Assembly: GCF_034661175.1 (NCBI RefSeq)
Contig: NZ_CP141058.1
Location: 1,302,001-1,366,000 of the forward strand
Origin: Nocardioides renjunii
Lineage (GTDB): Bacteria > Actinomycetota > Actinomycetes > Propionibacteriales > Nocardioidaceae
Direction: 5' to 3'
DNA length: 64,000 bases
Shown here: positions 44,846 to 53,999 of the stretch, in pieces
How positions within the stretch are numbered: the stretch's first letter is position 1
Layout: each line of letters begins with the position of its first letter
Made by a program: the position numbers and the translations under genes
The notes under the pieces: model-generated
Databases searched by the model: none
What the model saw: only the letters and a program-made list of their open reading frames with translations
Told to the model about the DNA's origin: nothing

Positions 44846-46417
44846 CTACTTGGTGACGCGTCCCGTCACGCTGAAGCGGGACCTGTCGTCGAGCGGACGC
44901 CCGCCGCAGGCGAGCACCGTCCGGCGGTTGCACTGGTAGCGCGTCGAGGCGTTGACGAGCGTGACCGTCACCGCGCCGACCCGCTTGCTGCTGAACGCGA
45001 CCGTCTTCCGGCCGTCGCCGCCGCGGTTGAGCTTGACGAGCTTGACCTGCCGCTTGCCGTTGACGAGGTGGACCACGACGACCGCGGCGGGGGAGGTGCG
45101 CTTGTCGGGACCGGTGACGGACACGGCGAGCTTCCACTTCTTGGCGCCGAGGCCCTTGCCCGGCGTGAAGGCGTACGACATGGAGGCGAGGTGGTTGATC
45201 TTGGCGCCGTAGCGCTTGGTGCGCTTGTTCTTGCTGAGCGCCTTGGCGGCCTTGACGCCGGGGAAGGGGTACTCCGCGCCCTCGGGGTAGTTGGCCGCGG
45301 GCGTGAGGTTGCCGGCCGCGAACGTGGCGTAGTTCTTGGTCAGCCCGCCCTTGCCCTTGAGCACCTTCTCCAGCGCCGGGATGCTGTTCTTGCCGCCGTC
45401 GCCCTTGAGCGAGCCGGCCTGCTTCCACGCCTTGTTGACGATGCCGAGCCCGTAGCGGGTGCTGAGGTACTCCCAGAAGATCCAGTTGCCGTACTGGAAG
45501 GTCGAGGTGCGGCTGAAGACGTCGAGCGGCACGTAGGGCGCGTAGAGCTGGCTGGAGGGGAGGTACTGGCGGTTGTCGTTGACCAGCGTGGCGATGCGCT
45601 CCTCCATCCACGTGGCGGTGGACTCCATCATCCAGAGGTCCTCGCCGTAGTCGTAGGCGAACTGGACGGCGTGGAAGAACTCGTGCCCGGCGGTGACCGT
45701 CAGGTTGTCGGTGGGAGTGCCGGTGGGGAACTGCGCCGCGACGTAGTCGTTGTCGAGGACGCAGTAGCCCGAGGCCGTGCGCTTCTTCACCTGGCGCTCG
45801 GGAGCACAGAAGCCGTAGAGCCCCGTCCCGAGGTCCTTGAGGTAGACGTCGAAGAGCGGGTTGCCGCCGGCGGCGCCGTCGGTCAGCGGGGCCCGGTAGC
45901 CGAGCTGGTCGACGATCGTGGTCCACACCGAGTCGAGCACCGCGAGGTTCTGCGCGGGCCACTCGGGCGTGGGCGGCGCGTCGGTGCCGCTGGGGACGTA
46001 GTGGAGGCACAGGCGCGTGTTGCAGACCGGCGGTGCCTCGGCAACGGTGTAGCCGAAGCCCTGCGGGTCGCCCGGGCCGTCGGTCGGACGCGCCAGGAGC
46101 GCCTCCGCGCGGCGCAGGTCGGCGCCGCGCAGCTGCGACTTCTTCATGAAGAGGTCGCGCAGGGCGAGGGTCGCCGACGGGTCGGCCGGCCGGGCCTTGC
46201 CGTCGAGCACCCGTCGGGCGGCGGCGAGCGCGTCGGTCGCGGTCGGCGACCAGGCGTCGGGGAGCGCGACCTGGGGAGCGGCGAGCCGCTCGGACGGGCG
46301 GCCCAGCGAGCCGATGGGGCCGGTGGGCGTGTCGTTGTCGGCGGCGACGGCGGGGGCGGAGAGTGCCGCGCCGCCCATCAGTGCGATGGCCACTGCCGTG
46401 GTGAGCAATCTGCGCAT
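44846..46417 (-). CDS. Secreted metalloprotease (MXAN_6640 family putative)
   Basis: A 523-residue exported protein with a signal peptide (LLTTAVAIALMGGAALSAPAV, then AADNDTP). A zinc motif HEFFH is found in TAGHEFFHAVQFAYDYGED near residue 245, with a downstream ESTATWMEE Glu that could be the third ligand. The rest has Cys pairs (PVCNTRLCLHYV; FCAPERQ) and a C-terminal beta-rich domain. This layout matches the MXAN_6640 putative metalloprotease family. It would act in or outside the cell wall. It is the only gene of its unit. Confidence 0.83.
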   Translation of the reverse strand: MRRLLTTAVAIALMGGAALSAPAVAADNDTPTGPIGSLGRPSERLAAPQVALPDAWSPTATDALAAARRVLDGKARPADPSATLALRDLFMKKSQLRGADLRRAEALLARPTDGPGDPQGFGYTVAEAPPVCNTRLCLHYVPSGTDAPPTPEWPAQNLAVLDSVWTTIVDQLGYRAPLTDGAAGGNPLFDVYLKDLGTGLYGFCAPERQVKKRTASGYCVLDNDYVAAQFPTGTPTDNLTVTAGHEFFHAVQFAYDYGEDLWMMESTATWMEERIATLVNDNRQYLPSSQLYAPYVPLDVFSRTSTFQYGNWIFWEYLSTRYGLGIVNKAWKQAGSLKGDGGKNSIPALEKVLKGKGGLTKNYATFAAGNLTPAANYPEGAEYPFPGVKAAKALSKNKRTKRYGAKINHLASMSYAFTPGKGLGAKKWKLAVSVTGPDKRTSPAAVVVVHLVNGKRQVKLVKLNRGGDGRKTVAFSSKRVGAVTVTLVNASTRYQCNRRTVLACGGRPLDDRSRFSVTGRVTK

Positions 46418-46491
46418 GTTTCCCCTCGTGGTTGTCATGTCGGGCATGACCATAACGCCCCCGTGCGACGTCGCGGGGGTCCGCGCAGCAG

Positions 46492-46887
46492 TCAGAGGTC
46501 GGCGATGTGCTCGATGATCGCGGTGGTGGAGATGGCAGGGGTGCGCTCGAGGTAGACGACCTCGCACACGTCGGCGTACTCGTCGAACTTCCCGGCCCAG
46601 TCGTCGCCCATCACGAGGACGTCCGCACCGTGCTCGACGATGTAGTCGCGCTTCTGCTCCAGGCTCTGCTCGACGAAGACGCCGTCGACGACCTTGAGCG
46701 CCCCGACGATCGCCAGTCGCTCGCGCTGGCTGAAGATCGGCGCGCGGCCCTTCTTGCGCTCGTTGAGCGCGTCGGCGGAGACGCCGACGACGAGCCGGTC
46801 GCCCAGCGCCGCCGCGCGCTCGAGCACGCGCAGGTGCCCGACGTGGAACACGTCGAACGTGCCGAAGGTGATGACGGTGCGAGGCAT
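46492..46887 (-). CDS. Cytidylyltransferase family protein (TagD/glycerol-3-phosphate cytidylyltransferase-like)
   Basis: A 131-residue nucleotidyltransferase. Motif HVGHL (H-x-G-H) is in VITFGTFDVFHVGHLRVLER, then GDDWAGKFDEY, ERTPAISTTAII (I-S-T-T), all features of TagD-like CTP:glycerol-3-phosphate cytidylyltransferases. It would make CDP-glycerol or a related activated alcohol for cell-envelope polymers. Another ATG lies 9 bases upstream. It is divergent from the DUF445 gene with 37 bases between. Confidence 0.88.
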   Translation of the reverse strand: MPRTVITFGTFDVFHVGHLRVLERAAALGDRLVVGVSADALNERKKGRAPIFSQRERLAIVGALKVVDGVFVEQSLEQKRDYIVEHGADVLVMGDDWAGKFDEYADVCEVVYLERTPAISTTAIIEHIADL

Positions 46888-46924
46888 GCGCGGCATTCTG
46901 GCACGGTCAGGGAGGATGGCGAGC

Positions 46925-48211
46925 ATGCCCGACCAGGCCACCGCCCACCCTCCTCGCATCTCGCTGATCACCCCCGACCCGGGCGCCGACGAGGCGCGCC
47001 GCCGCGGCCTGCGCCGGATGCGCACGGTCGCCGTCGGCCTGCTGGTGCTCGCCGCGTGCGTGTACGTCGCCACGCTCGGGCGCGACGGCGCGTGGGGGTT
47101 CGTCAACGCCGGGGCCGAGGCGTCGATGGTCGGCGCCATCGCCGACTGGTTCGCCGTGACCGCGCTCTTCAAGCACCCGCTCGGCCTGCCGATCCCGCAC
47201 ACCGCGCTGATCCCCAAGCGCAAGGACGAGCTCGGCAAGGGGCTCGAGGAGTTCGTGGGGGAGAACTTCCTCCAGGAGGACATCATCCGCGAGCGGGTCC
47301 TGGCCGCCACCATCTCGGCCCGTGTCGCCGACTGGCTGGCCGACCCGCTCAACGCCCGCCGGGTGGTCGACGAGGCCTCCGACGTGGCGGCGATCGCGCT
47401 GGGCAAGGTCCGCGACGACCACGTCGCCGACCTCGTCACACAGGCGCTGGTGCCGCGCTTCCACGAGGAGCCGATCTCACCGCTGCTCGGCTCGGCGCTC
47501 ATGGAGGTGCTGCGCGACGACCTGCACCACGGGGTCGTCGACCTGGCCCTCGACGAGATGCACCGGTGGCTGCTCGACAACCCGGAGACCTTCACCCGGG
47601 TGCTGGAGGAGCGCGCGCCGTGGTGGGCGCCGCCCAAGCTGAACGACGCCGTGACCTCCCGCCTGCACGTCCAGGCCGTGGCGTGGCTGGAGGACATCCG
47701 CGACGACCCGCACCACCGCGCCCGCGAGGCGCTCGACTCGATGCTCGGCCAGCTCGCCCATGACCTCCTCAACGACCAGGAGACCCGCGATCGCGCCGAG
47801 GCGTTCAAGAACCGGCTGCTGGACCACCCGCAGGTCGTCACGACCGCCATCTCGCTGTGGAAGGCCATGCGCTCGGCGCTGCTCGCCTCGGTGAGGGACA
47901 AGGAGGGTGCCGTCCGACAGCGCCTGCTGGCCGAGCTCACCCTGTTCTCCCAGCGGCTCCGCGAGGACGCCGTCCTGCGCGAGCGCCTCGACCGGGCGGC
48001 CGCGGACCTCGCGGTGTTCACCGTCGAGCGCTACGGCGCGGAGGTCACCACGGTGATCACGTCCACCATCGAGCGGTGGGACGGCAAGGAGGCCGCCCGC
48101 CGCATCGAGCTGCACGTGGGCCGCGACCTCCAGTTCATCCGGATCAACGGCACGATCGTGGGCGGCCTGGTGGGCGTGCTGATCCACGCCGTCAGCCTGG
48201 CGGTGCACTGA
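46925..48211 (+). CDS. DUF445 domain-containing membrane protein
   Basis: A 428-residue protein of the DUF445 family: after an N-terminal helix (VAVGLLVLAACVYVATL) comes GAWGFVNAGAEASMVGAIADWFAVTALFKHPLG, the family signature, then PHTALIPKRKDELGKGLEEFV. The middle is helical (amphipathic) and a last hydrophobic stretch, INGTIVGGLVGVLIHAVSLAV, would be a second transmembrane helix. Function is unknown; it is presumably anchored at the cytoplasmic membrane at both ends. Confidence 0.9.
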   Translation: MPDQATAHPPRISLITPDPGADEARRRGLRRMRTVAVGLLVLAACVYVATLGRDGAWGFVNAGAEASMVGAIADWFAVTALFKHPLGLPIPHTALIPKRKDELGKGLEEFVGENFLQEDIIRERVLAATISARVADWLADPLNARRVVDEASDVAAIALGKVRDDHVADLVTQALVPRFHEEPISPLLGSALMEVLRDDLHHGVVDLALDEMHRWLLDNPETFTRVLEERAPWWAPPKLNDAVTSRLHVQAVAWLEDIRDDPHHRAREALDSMLGQLAHDLLNDQETRDRAEAFKNRLLDHPQVVTTAISLWKAMRSALLASVRDKEGAVRQRLLAELTLFSQRLREDAVLRERLDRAAADLAVFTVERYGAEVTTVITSTIERWDGKEAARRIELHVGRDLQFIRINGTIVGGLVGVLIHAVSLAVH

Positions 48212-48230
48212 CGGTGCACTGACGGTGCAC
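48201..48230. repeat. 11-bp tandem repeat across the DUF445 stop codon
   Basis: CGGTGCACTGA is repeated about 2.7 times; the first copy holds the TGA stop of the DUF445 gene. It looks like a slippage duplication that adds extra in-frame and out-of-frame stops. No other role is seen. Confidence 0.7.
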
Positions 48231-48249
48231 GGACGCGGCAGGCCGGCCG

Positions 48250-49491
48250 TCAGGCGCGGCAGGGCTTCATCACGGGCATGATGCGCGTCCGGCTCTGGTG
48301 CGCGCGGGCGTACGCGTCGTCGAAGTGCGCGAGGTACTGGCGGTGCAGCCACGTGTCGCCGACGACGCGCACCATCACCTCGTCGTTGTAGAGCAGGCCA
48401 CCGCACGTGGTGTTGGAGGTGCCGGTGACCACCAGGCGCGTCGGACGGCCGCGGAAGCGCGCGTCGACCGCCAGCATCTTGTCGTGCGTGAGCACCGTGC
48501 GCACCTGCCCGTCCGGGATGTCACCGCTGGGCAGCGGCGTCTGGAGCCAGTTCTCCACCGTGTCGCGGGAAGTCACGATCCGGACCCGGCAGCCGGCACG
48601 CGACAACCGGGCGAGCTCGGCGCGCACGTCGGCGCGCTGGATCACCGCGAACATCGCCGACACGTCCCGGGCGCCCCGGGTGCAGGAGACGTCGCGCAGC
48701 GTGGACAGCAGCAGGTCCTTGCGGGATGGGTAGACGGCCGCGGTGATCGCGCCGTTGCTCCAGGTCTTGCGCCCGTCGTTCCACGTCGTGCCGCCCACCC
48801 GGACGCTCTGCGCCTCCAGCCTGGCGAAGTACTCCAGGCCGAAGGCGTACAGCCCGGGGTCGTCGATCTTGAGGAACGAGTTGTACTGGCGGTACTGCCG
48901 GTCCTCGAGGTTGGCCGAGGACGTGATGAACGACTGCACACCGCCGATCTCGGTCAGGTAGAACTTCAGGTGCTGGACGTCCTGGCTGTCGGGGAACGGT
49001 CCGGGCGCCCGCCACGGCAGGCAGGCGCCGCGGCAGATCGTCACGTTCGTCCGGGCGGGGTCCTGCGCCTCGAGCGTCTCGATGAGGCGGCGTCCCGACC
49101 GGTTGAGCCGCAGGTCGTCGTCGCCGACGAGGAGCACGACCGCCCCGCGGCGCTGCGCGGCCAGGAGCGCGTCGGTGGGCTGCTCGATGTCCCAGCGGAA
49201 CATGGCGACCCGGATGGTGTCACCGGCACCGGCCGCGTCGAAGAGCCGGCTCGCGCGGTCGAGCACCGTCGGGTCGTCCGGGACCGTCGGCGGCGAAGTG
49301 AAGCACACCTCCGTGCCGGACCGCGACCGGCACCCGCTCCTGCCCGGAGCCGGTGCTGCCGCGGAGGAGGCCCGCTCCGAGGCGGCCCGTTCGGCGGCGG
49401 CCGGGGCAGGCGCCTGGAGGTTGGCGAGCAGGCACAGGACCGCGGAGGCGGCGGCGAGGGCGGCGGCGACTGGACGAGGGCGTCGCGTCAT
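48250..49491 (-). CDS. Secreted phospholipase D-like domain protein
   Basis: A 413-residue exported protein: signal peptide AAALAAASAVLCLLANLQAP. Two PLD half-motifs are visible, QHLKFYLTE (H-x-K) near residue 170 and THDKMLAVD (H-x-K-x-x-x-x-D) near residue 345, with SSANLEDRQYRQYNS and TGTSNTTC as following strands. It is an extracellular or cell-wall enzyme of the PLD superfamily that would cleave or transfer a phosphodiester. A Cys pair near the N terminus (SGCRSRSGTEVCF) may form a disulfide. Confidence 0.83.
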   Translation of the reverse strand: MTRRPRPVAAALAAASAVLCLLANLQAPAPAAAERAASERASSAAAPAPGRSGCRSRSGTEVCFTSPPTVPDDPTVLDRASRLFDAAGAGDTIRVAMFRWDIEQPTDALLAAQRRGAVVLLVGDDDLRLNRSGRRLIETLEAQDPARTNVTICRGACLPWRAPGPFPDSQDVQHLKFYLTEIGGVQSFITSSANLEDRQYRQYNSFLKIDDPGLYAFGLEYFARLEAQSVRVGGTTWNDGRKTWSNGAITAAVYPSRKDLLLSTLRDVSCTRGARDVSAMFAVIQRADVRAELARLSRAGCRVRIVTSRDTVENWLQTPLPSGDIPDGQVRTVLTHDKMLAVDARFRGRPTRLVVTGTSNTTCGGLLYNDEVMVRVVGDTWLHRQYLAHFDDAYARAHQSRTRIMPVMKPCRA

Positions 49492-49559
49492 GTCAGGAGT
49501 CCTCCGTCGGAGAGGCGGTGGGCACGGGCACCACCCTAGGCGGCTGGTTCACTGGACCC

Positions 49560-49817
49560 ATGTCCTCCCCGACCAGCGAGCCCGTCGACGTGCCGATCCG
49601 CGACAAGTCGATCCGGCTGGGCCAGTTCCTCAAGCTCGCCAACCTCGTGGAGACCGGTGCCGAGGCCAAGCCGGTGCTCGCCGACGGCGCGGTGACCGTC
49701 AACGGGGAGGTCGAGACGCGGCGGGGCCGCCAGCTCGTCCCTGGTGACGTCGTCACGCTGGGAGGGCTGGCGGCCCGGGTGGCCACCGGTGACGTCGAGA
49801 TCGACGTCCCGTGGTGA
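49560..49817 (+). CDS. S4 domain RNA-binding protein
   Basis: An 85-residue stand-alone S4 protein. The pattern IRLGQFLKLANLVETGAEAK, AVTVNGEVETRRGRQLVPGD and VVTLGG is the alpha-L RNA-binding motif of the YaaA/RlbA (S4-like) group. It probably binds structured RNA, perhaps rRNA, in the cytoplasm. It is divergent from the PLD-like gene. A possible weak -10 hexamer lies just before the ATG, and no ribosome binding site is obvious. Confidence 0.88.
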   Translation: MSSPTSEPVDVPIRDKSIRLGQFLKLANLVETGAEAKPVLADGAVTVNGEVETRRGRQLVPGDVVTLGGLAARVATGDVEIDVPW

Positions 49818-49860
49818 CTGAGTGGTGACCGTGCGGTGACCGTGACCGTGTGATGTCCGG

Positions 49861-50673
49861 CTACTTCACCTCGCGGTGCAGCACGCGGTAGGTGCCGACC
49901 GCGAGCGGCAGGAGGACCCACACGGCGGTGGCCGTCGACAGCTGGGCCCAGTCCTGCGACCCCATCTCGCCGGCGAAGAGGGGACGGGTCACCCGGTCCA
50001 TGTCGAGCCAGGCGCCCACCTCCTCCAGCGCGCTGACGACCTGCGTGGCGATGGCCCACACGGTCGGCAGGACCAGCACGGACACGATGGCGACGGGCGT
50101 GTTGAGGAAGAGCAGCCCGAACGCCACGCCCTGCACGACGTAGAGCAGGAGGGCCAGGACGAGGCCGCCGCCGGCGGCGGCGGTGAGGTCCCACTCGCCG
50201 TTGCCACCGACGACGTTGGCGAGCGCCGACGCGGCCACCGCCACGGCGAGGACCACGACGGCGAGCAGCAGCGCGGCGAGCGCCTTGGCCAGCACGACAC
50301 GTCCGCGGTGCGGCTCGAGGGTGAAGGTCACCAACCCGGTGCGCTGGGTCCACTCGGCGGTGGCGGCCATGATGCCCAGCACGGGCAGCAGCATGGCGAG
50401 GGGCAGCGTGGCCAGCTCGAGCAGGCCGTTGAAGGAGGCGTCCTCGGCGGGTCCCCAGATCACGAACGCGACGAGCACGATGGCTGCGACGGCGGCCATC
50501 ACGACGACCATCCAGAGCCCGGCGCGGGTGTCGACCATCTTGCGCAGCTCGGCGTGGAGCGTGCGGCCGAAGGGCACCCCGGGCCGGCCGGGGAGGGCGG
50601 TCGGCGCCGCGGCGCCGCCGGCGCGGTCCCCGCCGATCGCGGGGGTGGTGGTGGTGCTGGTGTCGGTGCTCAT
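49861..50673 (-). CDS. ABC-2 type transporter permease
   Basis: A 270-residue membrane protein with about six helices (LWMVVVMAAVAAIVLVAFVI; LATLPLAMLLPVLGIMAATA; ALAALLLAVVVLAVAVAASA; VLALLLYVVQGVAFGLLFL; VSVLVLPTVWAIATQVV; LSTATAVWVLLPLAVGTYRV). The cytoplasmic N terminus carries PFGRTLHAELRKMVDTRAG. It pairs with the ATPase directly upstream, with an ATGA overlap, as an exporter of drug, peptide or lipid. Confidence 0.88.
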   Translation of the reverse strand: MSTDTSTTTTPAIGGDRAGGAAAPTALPGRPGVPFGRTLHAELRKMVDTRAGLWMVVVMAAVAAIVLVAFVIWGPAEDASFNGLLELATLPLAMLLPVLGIMAATAEWTQRTGLVTFTLEPHRGRVVLAKALAALLLAVVVLAVAVAASALANVVGGNGEWDLTAAAGGGLVLALLLYVVQGVAFGLLFLNTPVAIVSVLVLPTVWAIATQVVSALEEVGAWLDMDRVTRPLFAGEMGSQDWAQLSTATAVWVLLPLAVGTYRVLHREVK

Positions 50674-51566
50674 GCGGCTTCTCCTTCGCGCGAGGTGGCG
50701 GCCGTGAGGCCGAGGAACATCTCTTCGAGGCCTTCGGAGCCCCCGGACCGCAGCTCGAGCAGCACGACGCGCTCCTGCGCGGCGATCCGGCCGACCACCT
50801 CGGGGTCGGCGTCGACCACCAGTCCCGAGCCGGCGCGGGTGAACGGCACGTCGGCGGCCTCGAGCAGCGACGCGAGCTGGGCGTCGTCAGTCGAGTGCAC
50901 CGTGGTGCCGCCACGGCTGAGCAGCTCCTCCTTGGAGCCCATCGCCACGATCCGCCCGCGGCCGATCATCACCAGGTCGTCGGCGACGATCTGCACCTCG
51001 TGCAGCAGGTGGCTGGACAGCAGGACCGTGCCGCCGCCGTCTGCGAAGCGCCGCAGCAGGCCGCGCATCCAGTGGATGCCCTGCGGGTCGAGCCCGTTGG
51101 CCGGCTCGTCGAGGACCAGCACCTGCGGCTCGCCGAGCAGCGCCGCGGCGATGCCGAGCCGCTGCCGCATGCCGAGGGAGTAGTTGCGCACGCGGCGGTC
51201 CGCCTCCTCCCCGGTCAGGCCGACGAGGGCGAGGACCTCCTCGACCCGCGCCTTCGAGACGCCGACCGAGATGGCGGCCACGCGGAGCACCTCGCGGCCC
51301 GTGCGCCCCGGGTGCTGCGCCGAGGCGTCGAGCATCACGCCGACCTGGCGGCCGGGGTTGTGCAGCTCGCGGTAGGGCTTGCCGAGGATGGTGGCGCGCC
51401 CGGACGTGGCCGGGGTGAGGCCGGTCATCATCCGCATCGCGGTGGACTTCCCGGCGCCGTTGGGCCCGAGGAACCCGACGACGCTCCCGGGCCGCACGTG
51501 GAACGAGATGTCGTCGACGGCGGTGAACCCGCCGTAGCGCTTCGTGAGGTTCTCGACTGTGATCAT
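50670..51566 (-). CDS. ABC transporter ATP-binding protein
   Basis: A 298-residue DRA/bcrA-type ATPase: Walker A GPNGAGKSTAM (residue about 38), ABC signature YSLGMRQRLGIAAALLG, Walker B VLVLDEPANGLDPQG and the H-loop VLLSSHLLHE. The C-terminal 80 residues form an accessory domain. It is divergent (140 bases apart) from the two-component system gene at 51707, which probably senses the substrate and induces the pump. Confidence 0.93.
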   Translation of the reverse strand: MITVENLTKRYGGFTAVDDISFHVRPGSVVGFLGPNGAGKSTAMRMMTGLTPATSGRATILGKPYRELHNPGRQVGVMLDASAQHPGRTGREVLRVAAISVGVSKARVEEVLALVGLTGEEADRRVRNYSLGMRQRLGIAAALLGEPQVLVLDEPANGLDPQGIHWMRGLLRRFADGGGTVLLSSHLLHEVQIVADDLVMIGRGRIVAMGSKEELLSRGGTTVHSTDDAQLASLLEAADVPFTRAGSGLVVDADPEVVGRIAAQERVVLLELRSGGSEGLEEMFLGLTAATSREGEAA

Positions 51567-51706
51567 GGCTCCAGCCTCGCCGTCGGGACGCCCCCCGCAC
51601 ATCGGGCACAGGGCTCGTCGACGTCCGACCTCGGTATCGCCCCCCGCCCCACGGTCGACACCTGGGTCGGACGCGGGAGCGCCCGGCGTACCTCTAGCCT
51701 CGGTCC

Positions 51707-52903
51707 ATGCCAGTCGAGTCGCGCCAGGCGGACGCGCCCGCCGACGGGACCAGCCTCCTGGCGTCGCTCTGGCGCTACGCGCTGGCCGCGGTGATCAGCC
51801 TGCTGGCCTGGAGCCTGATCCTCGTCGGCGCCGCGGAGCGACCCTGGGACGCGGCGATGGTGTGGTTCCTCGTCGGCGACCCGCTGCTCGGCCTGACGTC
51901 GTTCGTCGTCATCCGGTGGCGGCACCGCCGCCCCGCGGTCGTGGGGGTGGTGCTCACCCTCTTCTCGTTCGTCTCGCTGTCCAGCGCCGGCCCCGCGTCG
52001 TGGATCCTCGGCTCGATCGCCTCGCACCGCCGCTGGCGGCTGCTGGCGCTGATCGTGCCGCTCAGCCTCCTCGCCGGGCTGGTGCAGGAGCGCATCGGGA
52101 TCTCCGAGGAGTCCCTGCCGCTGTGGGCCTCGGTCGCGTTCGGGGCGCTCGTGACCGGCATCATCGTCGCCACGGGCTACGCCATGGGGTCCCAGCGCCA
52201 GCTGGTCGACTCCTACCGTGCCCGGGCCGTCACCGCGGAGCGCGAGCAGATCGCCCGCGTCGCCCAGGCGCGCGCCGCCGAGCGCACCCGCATCGCGCGG
52301 GAGATGCACGACGTGCTCGCCCACCGCATCTCGCTCGTCGCGATGAACGCCTCGACGCTCAGCTATCGCACCGACCTGTCGGAGGAGGACCGCGCCACCG
52401 CGGCCCGGTCGATCGAGGACAACGCGCACCGGGCGCTGTCGGACCTGCGGGCCGTGCTGGGCGTGCTGCGCGATCCCGCCCAGCCCGTGGACGCCGCCCC
52501 CGAGCGGCCGCAGCCCGGCATCGACGACGTCGCGGACCTGGTGGCGGAGGAGGTCTCGGGCGGGATGCGGGTGCTCCTGACCAACGAGGTGGAGGACGGG
52601 CTCCCCGCGGCCACCGGGCGGACGGCGTACCGCATCGTGCAGGAGGCCCTAACCAACGTGCGCAAGCACGCGCCGGGGACCGCCGTCACGGTCGACCTCG
52701 CCGGCACGCCCGGCGACGGCCTGGTGATCGCGGTGCGCAACGCGGCGCCGGTGGGACCCGTACGCCGCCCGGGGCTGCCCGCCTCGGGCCTGGGCCTGCT
52801 CGGCCTCGCCGAGCGCGCGGCCCTCGCCGGCGGCCGGATCACGCACGGCGTGGACGCCACCGGCGGCTACGCGGTCCGGGCATGGATACCGTGGGCGTCG
52901 TGA
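51707..52903 (+). CDS. Sensor histidine kinase (HisKA_3, NarL-partner type)
   Basis: A 398-residue kinase. Several N-terminal helices (about residues 20-170) form a membrane sensor without a large outside loop. The phospho-acceptor is AREMHDVLAHRISLV (H-box of HisKA_3), and the ATPase domain has GRTAYRIVQEALTNVRKHAPG (N-box) and ASGLGLLGLAERAALAGG (G-box). It phosphorylates the LuxR-type regulator encoded next with a GTGA overlap. The ABC exporter opposite is the likely target, by context. Confidence 0.9.
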   Translation: MPVESRQADAPADGTSLLASLWRYALAAVISLLAWSLILVGAAERPWDAAMVWFLVGDPLLGLTSFVVIRWRHRRPAVVGVVLTLFSFVSLSSAGPASWILGSIASHRRWRLLALIVPLSLLAGLVQERIGISEESLPLWASVAFGALVTGIIVATGYAMGSQRQLVDSYRARAVTAEREQIARVAQARAAERTRIAREMHDVLAHRISLVAMNASTLSYRTDLSEEDRATAARSIEDNAHRALSDLRAVLGVLRDPAQPVDAAPERPQPGIDDVADLVAEEVSGGMRVLLTNEVEDGLPAATGRTAYRIVQEALTNVRKHAPGTAVTVDLAGTPGDGLVIAVRNAAPVGPVRRPGLPASGLGLLGLAERAALAGGRITHGVDATGGYAVRAWIPWAS

Positions 52904-53586
52904 GCGAGGGAGTGGGGACCGAGGCTCCCATCTCGCTCGCCGTCGTCGACGACGACCCGATGGTGCGCGCCGCCCTCGGCATGATGCTCGGCGGCAGCTC
53001 GGGCATCCGCGTCGTCGCCGAGGCCGGCGACGGCGAGGAGGCGCTCCGGGTCGTGCCGTCCTCGGGCGCCGACGTGGTGCTGATGGACATCCGGATGCCC
53101 GTGCGCGACGGCCTCAGCGCCACCGAGGAGCTGCTGCGCGCCCACCCGGACCTGCGCATCATCGTGCTGACGACCTTCGACACCGACGACATGGTGCTGC
53201 GTGCGCTCCGGACCGGCGCGGCCGGCTTCCTGCTCAAGGACACCAAGCCGGCCCGGCTGGTGGAGGCGATCCGGACGGTGGCGTCGGGCCAGCCGATGCT
53301 CTCGCCCAGCGTGACGGCCCAGCTGATCGCGGCCGTGACGCGCGACGGGACCGACCCCGAGGGCCGGGACCGCGGGCGGACGGCCCGTACGGCGCTCGCC
53401 GCGCTCACCGAGCGGGAGCGCGACGTCGCCGACGGGGTGGCGCGCGGCCTCAGCAACGCCGAGATCGCGGCCGAGCTCTTCATGGGCGTGCCCACGGTGA
53501 AGACCCACGTGGGGCGCCTGTTCGCCAAGCTGGGCGTCGAGAACCGGGTGCAGGTCGCGATCCTGGTCCACGACGCCCAGGCCTGA
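52900..53586 (+). CDS. LuxR/NarL-family response regulator
   Basis: A 228-residue response regulator. The receiver domain has VVDDDPMVRAALG with the acidic pair, phospho-acceptor Asp in VVLMDIRMPVRDG, and the switch Thr and Lys in LTTFDTDD and LLKDTKPA. The C-terminal LuxR HTH is TERERDVADGVARGLSNAEI to KTHVGRLFAKLG. The start GTG overlaps the kinase stop; an ATG 18 bases earlier is another in-frame choice. It pairs with the kinase upstream. Confidence 0.92.
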   Translation: MSEGVGTEAPISLAVVDDDPMVRAALGMMLGGSSGIRVVAEAGDGEEALRVVPSSGADVVLMDIRMPVRDGLSATEELLRAHPDLRIIVLTTFDTDDMVLRALRTGAAGFLLKDTKPARLVEAIRTVASGQPMLSPSVTAQLIAAVTRDGTDPEGRDRGRTARTALAALTERERDVADGVARGLSNAEIAAELFMGVPTVKTHVGRLFAKLGVENRVQVAILVHDAQA

Positions 53587-53604
53587 GGCGTCAGTCGTGC
53601 CAGG

Positions 53605-53976
53605 TCAGCGGACCTCGAGCAGGTCGACCACGAAGATCAGGGTCTCGCCCGGCTTGATGGCGCCGCCGGCCCCGCGGTCGCCGTAGCCGAGGTGCGGCGG
53701 GATCACCAGCCGGCGGCGGCCGCCGACCTTCATGCCCTGCACGCCGGTGTCCCAGCCGGAGATGACCTGGCCGATGCCGAGGCGGAACTGCAGCGGGGTG
53801 CCGCGGTTGTAGGACGCGTCGAACTCCTCGCCGGTGGAGTGGGCGACGCCGACGTAGTGGACGGAGACGGTCGAGCCGGACGTGGCCTCGGCACCGTCGC
53901 CCTCGACGAGGTCGGTGACCTCGAGGTCGGTGGGCGCCTCGCCCATGTGGGGGTCGACGTCGGGCTTCTCGCTCAC
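53605..53976 (-). CDS. FKBP-type peptidyl-prolyl cis-trans isomerase
   Basis: A 123-residue FKBP. Core features are VSVHYVGVAHSTGEEFDASY, PLQFRLGIGQVISGWDTGVQ, GMKVGGRRRLVIPPHLGYG and LIFVVDLLEVR. An acidic N terminus (MSEKPDVDPHMGEAPTDLEV) precedes the fold. Cytoplasmic prolyl isomerase/chaperone. The start has an AGGAGCAAC region upstream. Confidence 0.93.
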   Translation of the reverse strand: MSEKPDVDPHMGEAPTDLEVTDLVEGDGAEATSGSTVSVHYVGVAHSTGEEFDASYNRGTPLQFRLGIGQVISGWDTGVQGMKVGGRRRLVIPPHLGYGDRGAGGAIKPGETLIFVVDLLEVR

Positions 53977-53999
53977 GGTTGCTCCTCTTCGTTGTGGTG